Notes under the pieces: generated by a model | Told to the model about the DNA's origin: nothing | Seen by the model: only the letters and a program-made list of their open reading frames with translations | The model's database searches: none | Shown: positions 50,417 to 63,387 of the stretch, piece by piece | Numbering within the stretch: position 1 is the stretch's first letter | Layout of the letters: each line of letters opens with the position of its first letter | Made by a program: the position numbers and the translations under genes | Source of the DNA: Torymus aiolomorphi | Lineage: Eukaryota; Arthropoda; Insecta; Hymenoptera; Torymidae | Assembly: GCA_036365515.1 (NCBI GenBank) | Contig: CM070873.1 | Location: 28,440,085-28,504,084 of the forward strand | DNA: 64,000 bases | Direction of reading: 5' to 3'

Positions 50417-50539
50417 AAAACATTTTTCTCCGTGTATTAAAAGTAATCTTTTTGTTTTCTTTTCTTTTCCTTTTTAAATTGAAAATAGGTCGAAACTAAC
50501 CAACATTATTACACTGTCTTTGTATTTGTCAATTACAAT

Positions 50540-53100
50540 AGTAATGTAGACGCATTCAATCCACTATTCTCCAATCACCGAGTGTCCTCTAATCCCACCT
50601 AAAACCTTCCCACGATCAGTCATCGCCATCCTCTGCCTGATTACCATACACCATACACTCAAAGGATCTCAACCCACTTAACCTCCTCCTCCTCCTCTCA
50701 ACAACCTCATTCACGAAAAAAAAAACCAACGCGACAAAACAAAAAGCAAACCTCGCGCGTGGCTCGACAAAAAAATTTCGCAACGAGCGCTCGCGCAAAG
50801 TCTCCTCTTCTCCTCCTCGCGCAATTGCTCGCCGCGAGAGAGAAAGATTACCATCGCACGACTCGCTCTCGTTTTCCTTGGCCGGCAGGCTCCTCTTCGC
50901 GCGCGATTGCTCCCGAAAAAGGCGTCTCGTTAGGATTTGTCTGCGCGCTTTCCTAACCAGCGGTTGTTGAGCAATGCCGCGCGCTAAACACTTCATTTTC
51001 GATTTACGCGCGGCTGTGGTATATGTACAGATGCTGTGTAATGAATAGGCGTGGGCTGAGGTGAGAGAGAGAGAGAGAGAGAGATAGAGAGAGATGAGTT
51101 TCGAAGGAGAGGCCGTGAGCTTTTGTGAGCCGCTGGTGGCGATTGTTAGGAGTAGGCCTTTAATTTAAAAAAAATATCCGTGTCGAGGTGGGATTATGTG
51201 GTTGGTTAGAGAGATATTCGGTTAAGCGGAGGTATGATGTATGAAAGTGACAGGAAGGTATGTACATTTTTCTTTTTTGAATTATTGTTTTTTGTTACTG
51301 TGGGAGTATTAGTAAGCTCGATGTAAGGTGTAGTAGTTTTTTTATGTGGGAGAAAAAACTATGTAATGATATGGAAGTAGTGTGTCATTAATCAAATGAG
51401 TTATTAGATTTGGGCCTTGAATGCAGATACATTAAAAATATTATAAACCATTTAATTCAAGGAAATGAATCGACCTTAGAATTTGGAACATTGACGTAAA
51501 AAACGTTTTAGATTAGTGAACATTAGGTTGAATTCGATAGGATATTCTTAATGATATTATAAATAGTACGTGGATTACATGCAATTTAAACGTATCTATA
51601 TTTCGTTCGTTTTTTTTATTTATTTCTGAGTTATTAATGATCAACTTCCTCTTTAATTGCACCGGTAAACATTTCAAATTAATAAAAGTTAACTTTCTTT
51701 ATATTTCTCGGCCAAGAAATAATAACATTGAACATCACTAAATGATATACCTTTAATTAATACCTTATCCATTAACCAACCCTGAACATTTTTCAAACCA
51801 CTCAAACAAAAAAAAAAAAAAAAAAAACGAAATATCACCTATGGCAACGTCATACATAATTGACTCTGTTTATGCCATTTCGGGAACGAACAATTTCGCC
51901 GCCGCCTTTTATTGCGTTCCTCTGGTCCGCGAACTTTGGCTCCCCATTAGAGTCGTCCAACCGAGCGCGCGTTTTCATAAACTGAAAAAATTCGCAGCAA
52001 TTTCGCCGCGGTGCGTGGACGACGAAAAACACGCGTACGCGTTCCCTCTCCTGCTCATATTTTTTTCACCTTGTCGTCGTCGACGTCGTCGTCGTCCGGT
52101 TCTAATTTACGGCGCATTTTAATGAAATTGACTTAAGGGTAAAAAACCTCGGGAAAAGAGGACGAGGAGCCCCGGGTAAATACGACGGTTGACATGGACA
52201 CAACTTGAGCGTCAAATATTAAAATATGAGAAAATTTTAAGTGGAGTATCGCTATATATATTTACGTAAAAGTTTCGCAACGACAGTTTGTGTCATTTAA
52301 ATACTCGATGGTATGTATAGTTTAGAAATAATCTCAGTACGTGCCTCGATCGCCAAACGCCGACATCAAGTCCGCTAACAACCCCGCCATTCCAAACCAG
52401 TAGCACAGCCGCGCCAATCAGAAGACGCTACAACTCTAATAGTAACTTTCTCAAAAAATCTACGCTGATCACCACCAGTCGCACCGGTCAGTTGGCTCTC
52501 CGCACGCTAACGAGCCGGAGTACATCTTCCTTCTCTCACTCGCGCAACCGCCCAAAGAACTTTCGCTGCGTTGCCAATTATTGCGCGCTCTGTGTTTGCC
52601 GATATGCCCGAGCTAATAATGCGATTGTTTGCCGCGGCCCGCCCGCTCGCGCTCTTCATTATTGACGTATTAGCGGGGAGGCCGCATACCCGCGTGTATT
52701 GTTTATGGGTGAGGAGAGGGAGGAATGAATTCGACGATTAATGCCGACGTGTATTTTTTTTTTTGTTTTTAGTGCGAAGGAAAAGGCGAGGTTTCGGTTC
52801 GGTTGATTGGAGGCGGCGGGGGTCGATTAAGGGTCTCGGAGGATTTTTTTGTTGTGGCCAGTGCTGATTTTAATTGGGCTGGGGAAGGTACAGCCCGCGG
52901 TCTCCGAGGTTGATTTTTTTTTCACTCGCGCGTATATTACTGCAGGTAATTGTGGGTGGTGGGCGAAGGCGAATTAATTGGCCGATTGTGGTGGGGAATG
53001 GTGGGGTGGGAGAGGTAGGGAAAGATGGGTCGGTGATTTTTTTAAAGCAATTTTACATTGTTCCGATATGGAAATTGAATCTATTAGTATTCTAATAAAA
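50540..53100. other. Skew-switch islands
   Basis: 50570-50730 C-rich to 51050-51370 G-rich with GA run 51062-51082; 51760-51830 C/A-rich with an A20 tract, then 52340-52560 C-rich to 52700-53050 G-rich. 51400-51750 is empty AT-rich spacer. Confidence 0.6.
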
Positions 53101-53200
53101 ATGGTGACATTTTTTGGGTCATCGATAAAATGCCTATTTTCATTATAATGAAATAAATGAAAAAATATATTTTTTCATTTATTAGAAGGAGAAAAAAATA

Positions 53201-53423
53201 ATGGGTTTGAAGTTTGCATCTTTGGAATGCAACGAAATAATTTTTACAATTGCTCAAAGTTATTAAACAATCGAAATTTTATCCAAACCTTCGTTATAAA
53301 GCTATTTTATACTATAAAACCCTAAATCGACACACAAAATCAGTATTAATTAGTATAAACTTGAAATAAAATGAATTATGTTTTTATTTCGTTGCGCCCC
53401 AACGTTGCAAACTTCAGACCCAT
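53201..53423. mobile_element. MITE, family ATGGGTCTGAAG, copy 3
   Basis: TIR of about 39 bp (ATGGGTTTGAAGTTTGCATC at the left, complement at the right ending CAGACCCAT) and an exact 8-bp target duplication AAAAAATA. No coding capacity. Confidence 0.9.
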
Positions 53424-53539
53424 AAAAAATAGTCATTGATGCGCAAGTTAGTTTTTCAGAATACGCTACGTCTGATGTATTCATTACCTTGCTAAATAAT
53501 AAGAAATAGGCGTTTTATTACTACCGATCAATTATTGAT

Positions 53540-53661
53540 CCCTTGCAATGCCACAAAACAACTTTTTATAATCAATTAAGGTTATTAAACAATAAATTGT
53601 CGTATTTTTCATGAAAATACGACAATTACTGTCCCACGGTTACTATAGAATTTTCTCCGTG
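53540..53661. mobile_element. Family B fragment with a strong hairpin
   Basis: Only the right half remains, ending TGTCCCACGGTTACTATAG then TTTTCTCCGTG. It contains a 14-bp perfect stem AATTGTCGTATTTT with 5-nt loop TCATG at 53595-53627. Confidence 0.6.
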
Positions 53662-53671
53662 CACAGATCTT

Positions 53672-53898
53672 ATGTGTCTGAAGTTGGCAACGTTGTAGTG
53701 CAACGAAATAAAAAAAAAATTCATTTTGCTTCAAATTTATACCAATTAATATTAATTTTGCTTGTAGATTTGCGTGTTTTATAGTATAAAATAACTTCGC
53801 GACAAAGGTTTTAGATAAAAATTTCCATTGTTCAATACCGTTAATCAATCGCAAAAAATTATTTCGCTGCATTCCAGCGACGCAAACTTCAGAGCCAT
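53672..53898. mobile_element. MITE, family ATGGGTCTGAAG, copy 4 (opposite orientation)
   Basis: The interior is the reverse complement of the other copies. Ends are ATGTGTCTGAAG and CTTCAGAGCCAT; the target duplication is CAGATCTT/CAGATTTT (7 of 8 identical), at 53664-53671 and 53899-53906. It sits only 250 bp from copy 3. Confidence 0.85.
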
Positions 53899-53909
53899 CA
53901 GATTTTAGA

Positions 53910-54720
53910 CGACACATTTCCCACCCATCGCATTACAAGTTCACCATAATACTAAACATTTCAATACCCATCTCCTATCACATCACCCATAGGTCCTCCT
54001 TATACTACACCCCCGACAATTACCACACACACATACACAGTCCCCCCGGCGACACGCATAAGTACCAGCCATCAAAACCCCCTCAATTTTCCCGCGTTCC
54101 CCGGAATATCCGCGAGCCATCAAAATTTTCAATTAACCCGAACTCTGCCCCCCCCCCCTCCACGCCCCTAAAAATCCCACCTACCTACTCCCCACCCCTG
54201 TAAACAAAAGGGAACGAGAGAGAGTGGCCTGCAGCACACGCGAGACCCGGGCAGAGCAGCGCCGCAGCGCGAAATAACACGCAGCGCGGCCGGGGTTATA
54301 CGCGAGCGCGCGCGCACGTATCCTCCTCCCACCCCCGGGGCTCGCGCAGGGGCGCGGCTGCGAAGACATTGGCTGTCGGCTCGTTCGCGAGTTTAATGCC
54401 TCTGCGCGTGCGAGATTACCAGAGAGTTTTTTACGCGCGCGCGAGGGGGAGGGAGGGACGGGGAGGAGGAGGAGGGTTTATATCTTTCTCTTTTTTAAAG
54501 TGCCGTGTGCAGTTGACGGACAGTACCAGCGAGGGCGGGGAGCGAGAAGTTTTTTAATTATTTAATTAGCGAATTAAGAATCAAGGGAGAGAGAGAGAGA
54601 GACCGGGACTGGTGGTATAATTTGCCCCCCGGCCGAAGAGGGTCTGTCTTTAGGGGGAGGGATGTAAAAGAGCGTGTTGTAGAGGTGAGGCTGCGTAATG
54701 AATAGCTGGGCTCTGTGCTA
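53910..54720. other. Skew-switch island, one of the clearest
   Basis: 53920-54200 C/A-rich with a C9 run; CpG core 54220-54440; 54440-54720 strongly G-rich (GGGAGGGACGGGGAGG) with GA run 54588-54601. Confidence 0.75.
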
Positions 54721-54954
54721 TAGAGAGGAAAAATTTTAGAGGTCCGTTGTCCATTTCCGGCGATGGTTCGCGCGTCTTACGGCTAAAGAGGGCGTTAATG
54801 CCGCTGCTTTGTCATGTCTCGCGGGGGGGATACACCGCCATGTGTTTCTTTCTCGTTTCGTTTACGAGTATTCTTAAAGTTTCGGAATTTCAAGAGCAGG
54901 TTGTACTGGGCAACGGTGGAGGTCTTTATGCAGAGTTAAGCAAAATTTTTACTG

Positions 54955-56170
54955 TATTGCTTCCTCATAGAGGAAGCTTTGTGACGATGAAAAAAACAGT
55001 TTTCAAGATAACATGTTAAAAAGATGTTTTGAGTTATTTGGAGTCAAAATATACTTACTATTTTTAAAAATATCCGTATGTGTGTGTGTAACGCTGTAAC
55101 TTTTTCAATTTTTATCCAATCGTTTTCGGGCAGCGCTTAAAATTTTGTTTTTTTCAAGATTTTTGGAAAATAATATTATGTAGTTTTTTAGATAATTTTT
55201 TTTTTATCGATTTTTCACTTTTTGAAAAAGTAATTTTCATTTTTTTTAATGATAACATTGAGATAGTCGAATCGGATAGGAAGCATTCGAAAGAGCATTA
55301 AAATACCTATATTTTCTAAAAAAAAAAAAATTCTCTAGCTATCACAGTTCTTTTGTTTTTAACAAAAGTGTTTTTTTTTTAAAGCTTATAAATCGCAAAC
55401 TAAACGGTCAATTTTTTTGAAAAAAATCGTGTTAATGCAGAATATAAATAACTATAATCCGTACAAATTTGAATCCATTCTGTTGATTAGTTTTTTGAGA
55501 AAAAAATTGAAAACCGCAAAAAATGAGTTTTGTATGTAGCACGATAACTGGAGTAAAATTGCTTTAAAAATTTCTTCTAGGCTCAATCACTTTAAAATTT
55601 CTTCTAGGGATAGATTTTGGATAGCTCTCAGACGAGTTCTTTGGGTAAAATGATTGGTCCATAAATTTCAGAGATATTGGAGGTTAACAATTTTTTAAGT
55701 TTTCTTTCAAATCGTAATTTCTCGAAAACGGCTCGATGTATCAGCTCCAAATTTATAGACAATTTTGTATCTGATATAGATAATATGTGTGCGAATTTTC
55801 GTCAAGATCGTACGATTGCTTTTTGAAATATTTGATATTGAAAATTTTCGTATTTTACAAAGTTTCTTTCTTTGTCGCCTGATAACTATAGAAAAAAAAG
55901 ACGGTTTAATCATGTTGAAATTTTGTGGAAATGTAGAGTTTATATATATTTATTGTATAAGTCCTTTAGGTAAAAGAATTGTCTCATGATTTTTAGAGAT
56001 ATTTAAGGTTAAAACTTTTTTATAAATTTATAGACTATTTTGTTTGCGATATAGGCAACCACTTATTACACTTATTAGAAACCATATTTTTTTATGGTTA
56101 CGGGAAAAAAGAGGCCTGATGTATTATGTTGTCGGAATTTCAAAGATTTTGCTGCAAAAAAATTTGAAGA
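54955..56170. repeat. Diverged low-complexity repeat block
   Basis: Resembles the 36.2-37.4 kb block: CTTCCTCATAGAGGAAGCTT, TCCGTATGTGTGTGTG, TTTATCCAATCGTTTTCGG, then boxes like AGATATTGGAGGTTAA and TTGTCGCCTGATAAC. Non-coding, no termini found. Confidence 0.55.
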
Positions 56171-56200
56171 ATTAAGATTTCAACGATTTTGTATTAATTT

Positions 56201-56591
56201 CCCGGGTAAAAAAAATTATATATAATTATATATAATTTATATATAATCATATATGATTATATATTATATATATATAATTATATATAACCATATATGAGTA
56301 TATATTGAACTTGACCTTATGTAAGTATATATGATCATATATACTAATATATGTTAATATATAATCATATATTGTCATGTGTAACTATATATCTTTATAT
56401 GTATGAAAAATTTTCTATGCTACATCACGCATTTATATGTGGTTTTATCTGACAATATATGATGATATATACTCATATATAAGTATATATGGTTATACAT
56501 GATCATATATAATGGTTTTATATAAATATATATGGTTTTATATATACATATATGATTATATATAAATTACATATACATTTTTTTACTCGGG
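56201..56591. mobile_element. CCCGGGTAAAAAAA inverted-repeat element with CATATATG-rich core
   Basis: Left CCCGGGTAAAAAAAATTATA, right CATTTTTTTACTCGGG. The core is a quasi-periodic array of ATATATGA / TCATATAT units. Confidence 0.7.
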
Positions 56592-56715
56592 TTATTTATT
56601 TATAGTTACTAAACGGGCCAAAAATCCCTTGATATAAAACTATATTACATTTGAAGCGGTGGCAAATACAAGAAGAGTAAATAGATCTATAACAATAACG
56701 CAACGGTAAACATTA

Positions 56716-56909
56716 CACGGAGAAAAAAAGAAAATTGATTACGGTAATAACCAACTACTTGGTTAAAAATGTCACTATCAATATTGCGTAGTTATGATAA
56801 CCAACAAAATAGTTGTCACAACTATTTACTTGGTTATCATAACTGAGACATTGTTTAAAACATTTTTAACCAAGCGGTTGGTTACCGTAACCAATTGTTT
56901 TATTTCGTG
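56716..56909. mobile_element. TA-flanked CACGGAGA element with GGTTA motif
   Basis: Ends CACGGAGAAAAAAAG and TATTTCGTG with TA outside. AACCAACTACTTGGTTA, GGTTATCATAACC and GGTTACCGTAACC units fill the interior in both orientations. Confidence 0.78.
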
Positions 56910-58900
56910 TAAAAACAGTTGTAAACGAGCGCACTGCTGATTTAAAAGAGGACAGGGAAGTGTTCCTCGTTGTACTTGATGAAAAAGAATTCCAATATCG
57001 CCTTAATCTATTAACGATTGAATGAAAACCAAAGTTGGACCTGCTAGTGTCCTCGGTGAGAGGTCTGTGGTTATAGAGGCTTAAATGTCTCATTATAAAT
57101 AGAACTGCAGGATAATAATACCATGAATCATCATGTAAACAAGCAGATAATCGTAATAGTGGTAAATTGATTTGATGAAACGGATGTTGTAATTTGTAAA
57201 TTTAGAAGAATATTGCTACTTTCGAATAGTAAAAACACCATAATTCTATAATTATACACGACTCGCAGCGACATTTCGAATCATTCATAAAACCAATTAA
57301 ATAACATTCAACTATCCTCACCGCAGAACTGCGCACAATTCTCAACCAACCCAAAAGACACGGATCCGCGCGCGCGCTCCCCTTTGCAATGAGCCAGGCG
57401 CGCGAAAATTGCCCAACCGTACCGAAATTACTCCTTAATTCCCCCAATTCTCCGCTAAAAATATATATATATCCACGCGCTCTCTTTCTCGCTCGTGCGC
57501 CATCCTCCTCGCAATTGCATTTTGTAATCGCGTTTGCGCGCCTTCGAAACATCCATCTCTCTCCTCTCTTCCTTTTGACGACGGCCCTTCTCTGGCCGCA
57601 AAAACGAGCTCGCGCGTGCGCTGTCTCTAATTATAATCCGCGTTAGCGAAGAGAGCGAGACAGGCGAAATCCAGCGCGCGTTTACGCGTTTCGTTTGCTC
57701 GGGACAATGAGCATTAGAGAGAGAAGTCTGGGAAGAGGGACCGACGACGAGTGGGAGAGATAGTTGCGCATGCAGCGGGTCACAGAGTCAAGTGCGGGTT
57801 TGAAGCGCACATAGTCGCGCGCGCGCGCGCGCGTCGAATAATGTAATTCTTTTATATTTTATGGCGAATTTGTATTGTTTTACTGGCGGCGGTGGCGGCT
57901 TCGACGTTGCCGGTTGCTCAAGATTGTGCGAAAAATTAAAGACAATTGCGTGTTTTGTACGTTATGTGTGTGTGTGGGTATCCGTGCGACTGCACATTTT
58001 ATAAAGCTCTTCGGTATTTAAGAAAAGTACTAAAGAAATTCATGAAAATATTACAAAGATCTAATTTTTTGCGTATTCCAAAATTATTAGTGATTGAAAC
58101 TGTAAGAAAACTAAATTCCTTATCTTTAAATCGCGGCTTTATCCTATCAACTAAAGAAATTTCAAAAACTCCTTTCATTTCATCGAAACACCCTAGAAAT
58201 AAGCTATCAAAGTACCGCGCCAATTACTTTCAACCGTCTCTCGCAACTAAATAACTCGCTCTAGTTAGTCACCCAAGACACTACCCAATTCAAAACTTCC
58301 AACTCCTCGAATCTCAATAACAACAATAATAATAATACCGACAATACCGCTCGCGAATCGCATTAGCAGACTACCGGAACGTGTCTTACACATTCATCAT
58401 CGCGCTCGCAAAGTCGGCGGCACAGGGAAGTTGTAAGATTTGAATTCGTCGCTCGCTCCTTGGCAAAGTATATAATGTCCTTTGTAAGAACGCCGCTTGC
58501 GGCGCGACGCCGCGAGACTTCGCCTTCTCTCCGTGTGTATACACGACGGCTTAATTAGTTTATTAAACTTGATTAACAACTTTATTAAATTAGCTGTCAA
58601 TAACACCGAGCGGGAACTTAGATTAAGTTTCGCGGGGCTCGGCGCCTAAGAGAGAGAGGGAACGCCGCGTGTACGCATAGCGCTGCTCTATAGTCTCGCG
58701 CACTCTTTTGACGCTACGTGTGTACGTGTGGGGGGATGTTTGGAGTTGCGGATTATGCTTTGAATTACATTTTTCAATGGGTCGTTCGCGGCTAAGTTAG
58801 TGAGCGCGAGAATGAGGAACACGGAGGAGAGGAGCGAAGGCTTCGGTGTGAGGTAGAGGAACGGAGAACGAGGCAAATATTCTGGGTTAGCGTAATTTTG
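56910..58900. other. Skew-switch islands
   Basis: 57310-57440 C-rich to 57715-57800 G-rich with an 18-bp CG run (57816-57834, Z-DNA prone); then 58260-58350 C/A-rich to 58725-58870 G-rich. 56910-57300 and 57840-58250 are AT-rich with no gene. Confidence 0.6.
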
Positions 58901-58938
58901 TTTATACAGAGTGCAATAGTTTTATCTCTTGTTCCTAT

Positions 58939-59197
58939 CACTGAGAAAAAAGTTAAGTAGAAATTATTAATAATTTTGTAAAAATTACTATACTGTCTAG
59001 TAAAGCCACTACAGACTGTAAAAACCCAAAAGATTACCATACTTTATAAGAAATTTTGCTAGAAATATAGGAAAATTTAAGTACTATAAGTATTGTAAAG
59101 TTTAATACTGTAAACTATCCTAATTTTTTGGGTTTTTACAGTCTGTGCTAGCGTTATCAGACAGAATAGTAATTTTTCCAAAACTTTTTTATCAGTG
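58939..59197. mobile_element. CACTGAGA-terminus element, family A, second copy
   Basis: Ends CACTGAGAAAAAAG and TTTTTATCAGTG. Shares the ACAGACTGTAAAAACCC arms and the private motif AAGATTACCATACTTTATA with 3143-3396. Confidence 0.8.
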
Positions 59198-59199
59198 TA

Positions 59200-60000
59200 T
59201 TATAGATACGAAGAATCTGAACCAAATAACCGGACTTTTTTGACTTTTGCTTTTTTGTCTCTATCATCACTAACCTAAAGTCGGTATAACGTAAGAAAAC
59301 AAACTGAAAAAAAATATTGAAAAATACCAACAAATTTTGTTCAAGACCTCACACACTTAATAACACTATACCAAACCATCATACATAACTCGCCTAGAAA
59401 ACCTTTGCCTCCACGTGCGCCCGCGCACTTAAAAATAAAGCGCAACCGCGACCTCCGCAAACAAAAAAAAAAAGAAAGAAACTGACGAACCTCTCTCCCC
59501 CTCTCTTTCTCGCGTAACTCATCGTCGCAGCAGCAGCAACGACAACGACACATTTCGCGGAAATCACTTGTAAGAGTTCCGCGGCGATAATAAAAGCGAG
59601 GCTCGCACACACACACGCGTATGTGTACAGCTAGCTCTCTTTCGTAACGGTTAATAGCCCGGCGAAAAAAAAGCGCCTGAATTCTGCGCCGCCATTGTGT
59701 TGTTCCTTCGTCGCGGGGAGACGAGAGAGTGAGAGGTGTAGAAGTAGCTCCCGTGATACGTGGGGCCGTGATTTATGAGGTAAAGGCGCGCGCGAGCGCA
59801 GGAGACTCGTGGAAAAAAGCTTTGGATGATGGTTTCTGTGTGCGGTTGTGGCGAAGGTCTCTGTTTTTTTTTTCTTTCTGTTTAGGTGGTTGGGTTGATG
59901 CGATGGTTGGGCAAGGTTTTCTAAATCTGGACGGTTGCTTAATTCAATTTTCTGAAAAGTAGATGATAGTGAACACTAGTTGCGTGGTTAGAGGAAAACT
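59200..60000. other. Skew-switch island
   Basis: 59340-59540 C/A-rich, core 59560-59720, G/T-rich 59700-59960. Confidence 0.65.
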
Positions 60001-62900
60001 CTGGGAACCGAATGTTTATAATGTCGTTTATAAGTTTTATTCTTTTTTACATAATAATAATCAATAATAGCGTTGGTACGCCTCGATCTTTCCGAGTATA
60101 ATTTTTTCCAGCTGTTTCGTGGCATTCCTCTTACGTGAATAATATTTTATGGGGCACTTTTACGTTTTCTGCTGCCGTACAAATATTAAATGAAAAAAAT
60201 GTCCGGGATATACGCATATCGAGTCGGTTATTAAAAACACTGTACTTTCGAACCGTTCGAATTATATAGCACGAAACGATGATAAAATATTTCTCATCCA
60301 ATCGCAGTTAATTACCCTCGAAACTTGGCAATAATGAAAATCAACGATTGTCCTAATGATCAAGTGAAATTAACTTCAACAACATCTGTAATTATGTTAT
60401 AATACCCATGAGCAAATATAATCGGAAAAATCCTTTTCATGCATTACCCCGCGCGCGTGCGCCGCTTTATCTCGTTTCATCTTTTATGAAGCTCATTTTA
60501 CAGAATGTTAACAATAATTGCGCAATCAAAATACGCACACGTCAATGGCCCGCGGCCAAACCAGAAAAGATACATTAAATTTCGCGCGTACGCGCGCGGA
60601 GAACATTTTCGTTCACAAATATCGCTGTCAATTTTCAAACGGCGGAATATTATCAATGCGAAATATTATTTGAATTTCTTTATGAATTTTCAGGCATTAC
60701 GAGACATGCTTGAATAATATTAACTGCCGCAGTGACGAATTACTTGAAAAATCTTTTACCTGGTTATGCTCGTATACACGTACATTCCACGCATTGTTTT
60801 AATATTTATATTTAAAATTTAATACCTTTTTTTATTAAAGGCTGGGCTATAGGGATTGAAATTAACGTAATCTCTTTTAATCTCGAATCCTCGATCGCAT
60901 TTGTTAATTATATTTTTATAAATTATTTCAAAAGTTAAATTCGAACGCGGTTTTGAAGGATTATAAACGCGCATATTCTCTAATTTTAAAACGCATTCAT
61001 ATACAGTTTTCCCGTAGTTATTTCGCGTTGTGCGTTATTTTATTATGTCATTTCTTTTTAAAGCATCACGCAGGAAATTTCGAAATGATATGTTTATTTC
61101 GTTTGACTTTCGAAAAATAAAAGCAATCCCAGACTAAAACATTGCGCATTTTTTGTTTAAAAGTACTACACGTAAATGGACATTTAACATGCTTTCAGTA
61201 TTCGTTAATTAAGTATAAAAGCCTCATACATATTAATAAAGAAATACAAGTTTTGCGAATCGACGAAAATATGCAAATTCCTGAAAAGGTATCCTAAATT
61301 AACGTGCGAGCTATTAAATTTTTGAAATTATTTAATGGACTTAATTATTTTTTTTTTTTTTTCTTATCTAAATTATGCAATATTTTTTTTACCACGTTTC
61401 ATTTATAAAAAAAGTCTCTCAACTGACTTATCTCCTTACTACTTCTTAAAGTATTAAAAAGGATATTTATACAAAATGTAATTTTTACGAAAATTCATAA
61501 ATTTTTTACTTCTTCAAAACATTCCCGCACATTCGCATCCAGACAATCAGCAAACAAATCAACCTTCCCTACGCCACTAAAAAAATTCCATCAAACCTCC
61601 TCAGGCAACGATACATACACCGCGTATTTATTAATCTCACACTCTCACTTGCGCGCGTGCGCGCGCGATAACGTGAGAAAAGTCGTTGCGCAATTGCGCG
61701 TCGGCCGTTTAGGAAAAGCCGCGCCCCCGCGACCCAAGTCTCTCGAGAAAAGCGCGCCCAAGATTTTTTGCGTTCCCAATTAATTTTTCCGAGCGTGGAC
61801 CGCTTTTTTTGCGTGTATCCACGCTCCTATGGGAGGAACACGCTGGTTACGTCGTTGGTAATAATACAAAACGACAATTACCGAAAATGAGGTAGTTGTA
61901 AGCTAAAGTAAGTTATGAGAGAGAGAGGGAAGGAGACGTAATTTTTATGATTGGAGTGGCTTGCTCTCGCCTTAATTTGTTGATAGTTCTGTTATGACTG
62001 GACACGTCAGTGATATTTCACATGCGCGATTGCGCCATTGCGTAAACGCAAAACTCTTGCTTGTTTACCACGAGAAAACCTCTTACCACGCGCGCGCGGT
62101 GTAATAATATCTTCTGATTTGTTTTTAAACTCGCTACACTACATTTTTTTCTCGATTTGTCGCCGTTCGAACCAAATATGCGGGATGAATCTAATAAATT
62201 TGAGGTCGAATTATATATCGTTCGTCGTTAATTTTACGGTATGTGCACTTTTTCCCATAAACATTCAAGATTTTGCCTAAAGAAAATTACATATAATTTA
62301 CTTTTACGGCGGACACCTTCCGAAATTACCAAATTATGTTAAAATTCTCGCGCTTAAAGTTAAATTTTATACAAATTACGCCCCCCGTTTAATTTAAAGT
62401 GTTGAAAAATATCGTAAAATATTCATAAAAAGGAGAAACAATTTCATCGGATTATCTCATTTACGAAATAACTGCTGCACATTCTTTGAAATTTCCGTTA
62501 TAATACCCGATAAATTGATACTCCTCGTTGCCATCATAAAAACAAACGACCTCGAATATATTTTTAAACTCAGAATTCCGACCAACACGATCTCCTTCGC
62601 ATCGTCGGACATTATGATAAATCAACGACTGGCTGTCCCTCGAAACGCGCTGACTGCAGTGAGCAGCTCCTATATCGATTTCCTTCCCGGCCCGGCGCGT
62701 TTCGCTGTCCGGCTGCCTGTGTACACATCAGCAAAACAAAGATGCTCCGCGGAGAGGGAGAGATAGTGCTTGCGAGGCGAAGACAAAATATGAGGAAACT
62801 GCGAGCGGTGGGTATATAGATGGGGAGGTTTTTTTCTCGACGGAGGTGAGGTAAATAATTGAAAATGTTGTAGAGGGTTTAGCAAAGCTTTAAAGAAAGT
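60000..62900. other. Repeat-poor segment with two weak islands at the end
   Basis: 60000-61500 is mixed, single-copy-looking DNA without recognisable repeats or coding sequence, a candidate for conserved non-coding DNA. Islands at 61500-61960 (CGCGCGTGCGCGCGCG near 61650) and 62500-62880 show the C-to-G polarity weakly. Confidence 0.45.
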
Positions 62901-62958
62901 TTCATTTTGTAGTAAGGTTTAATAATTAGAATAGGATAATAAAATTTTAAAGAGTAAA

Positions 62959-63322
62959 TCATCTTTAAAAACGACGGCAAGATGTTGTGAAACATTTATA
63001 GAAGTGATGTGATTGGATAATGGATAAATATCCGGTTTGAATAGCGCCAAAATTTTAAATGTTCTCGGATATAAAATGAATATTTCGATTTGAATCAAGA
63101 AAATTTTTTAGGTGCATTTGAATAAATTGATAAAATAGTCACTAAGTTATTGAATTAATTCAAAGTTTATATTAGATAATGTATTTTCTAACCTTAAATG
63201 TGTATGCTTTCTGAGTGGGAATGCTGATTAAAGAAAAATGCAATCATGAAGTGTAAAGTATTTGTTGTAACTATTATTACATTAAAAAATTGAACGCGGG
63301 AAGCTCGTATGGATTTTGCTAG
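62959..63322 (+). mobile_element. Helitron-like non-autonomous element
   Basis: A|TCATCTTTAAAAACGACGGC at the 5' end, conserved AAGATGTTGTGAAAC and GATTGG boxes, hairpin-like ACGCGGGAAGCTCGT, and a TTTTG-CTAG|T end. Confidence 0.75.
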
Positions 63323-63387
63323 TCCCTTATATAATTTGAGAATTCCATCCATCTCGAAAGAAGTGAAACAAAAGACGAACGGGGGTA

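Larger units (their letters stand above)
49765..50434. mobile_element. CACGGAGA-type element (family B) with two Helitron-like insertions
   Basis: Ends CACGGAGAAAAGTAATA and CATTTTTCTCCGTG, TA outside. GTGGGACAGACTCG and GAGTCTGTCTTAC boxes pair across the 49896-50213 insertion; a second insertion lies at 50304-50416. Confidence 0.8.
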
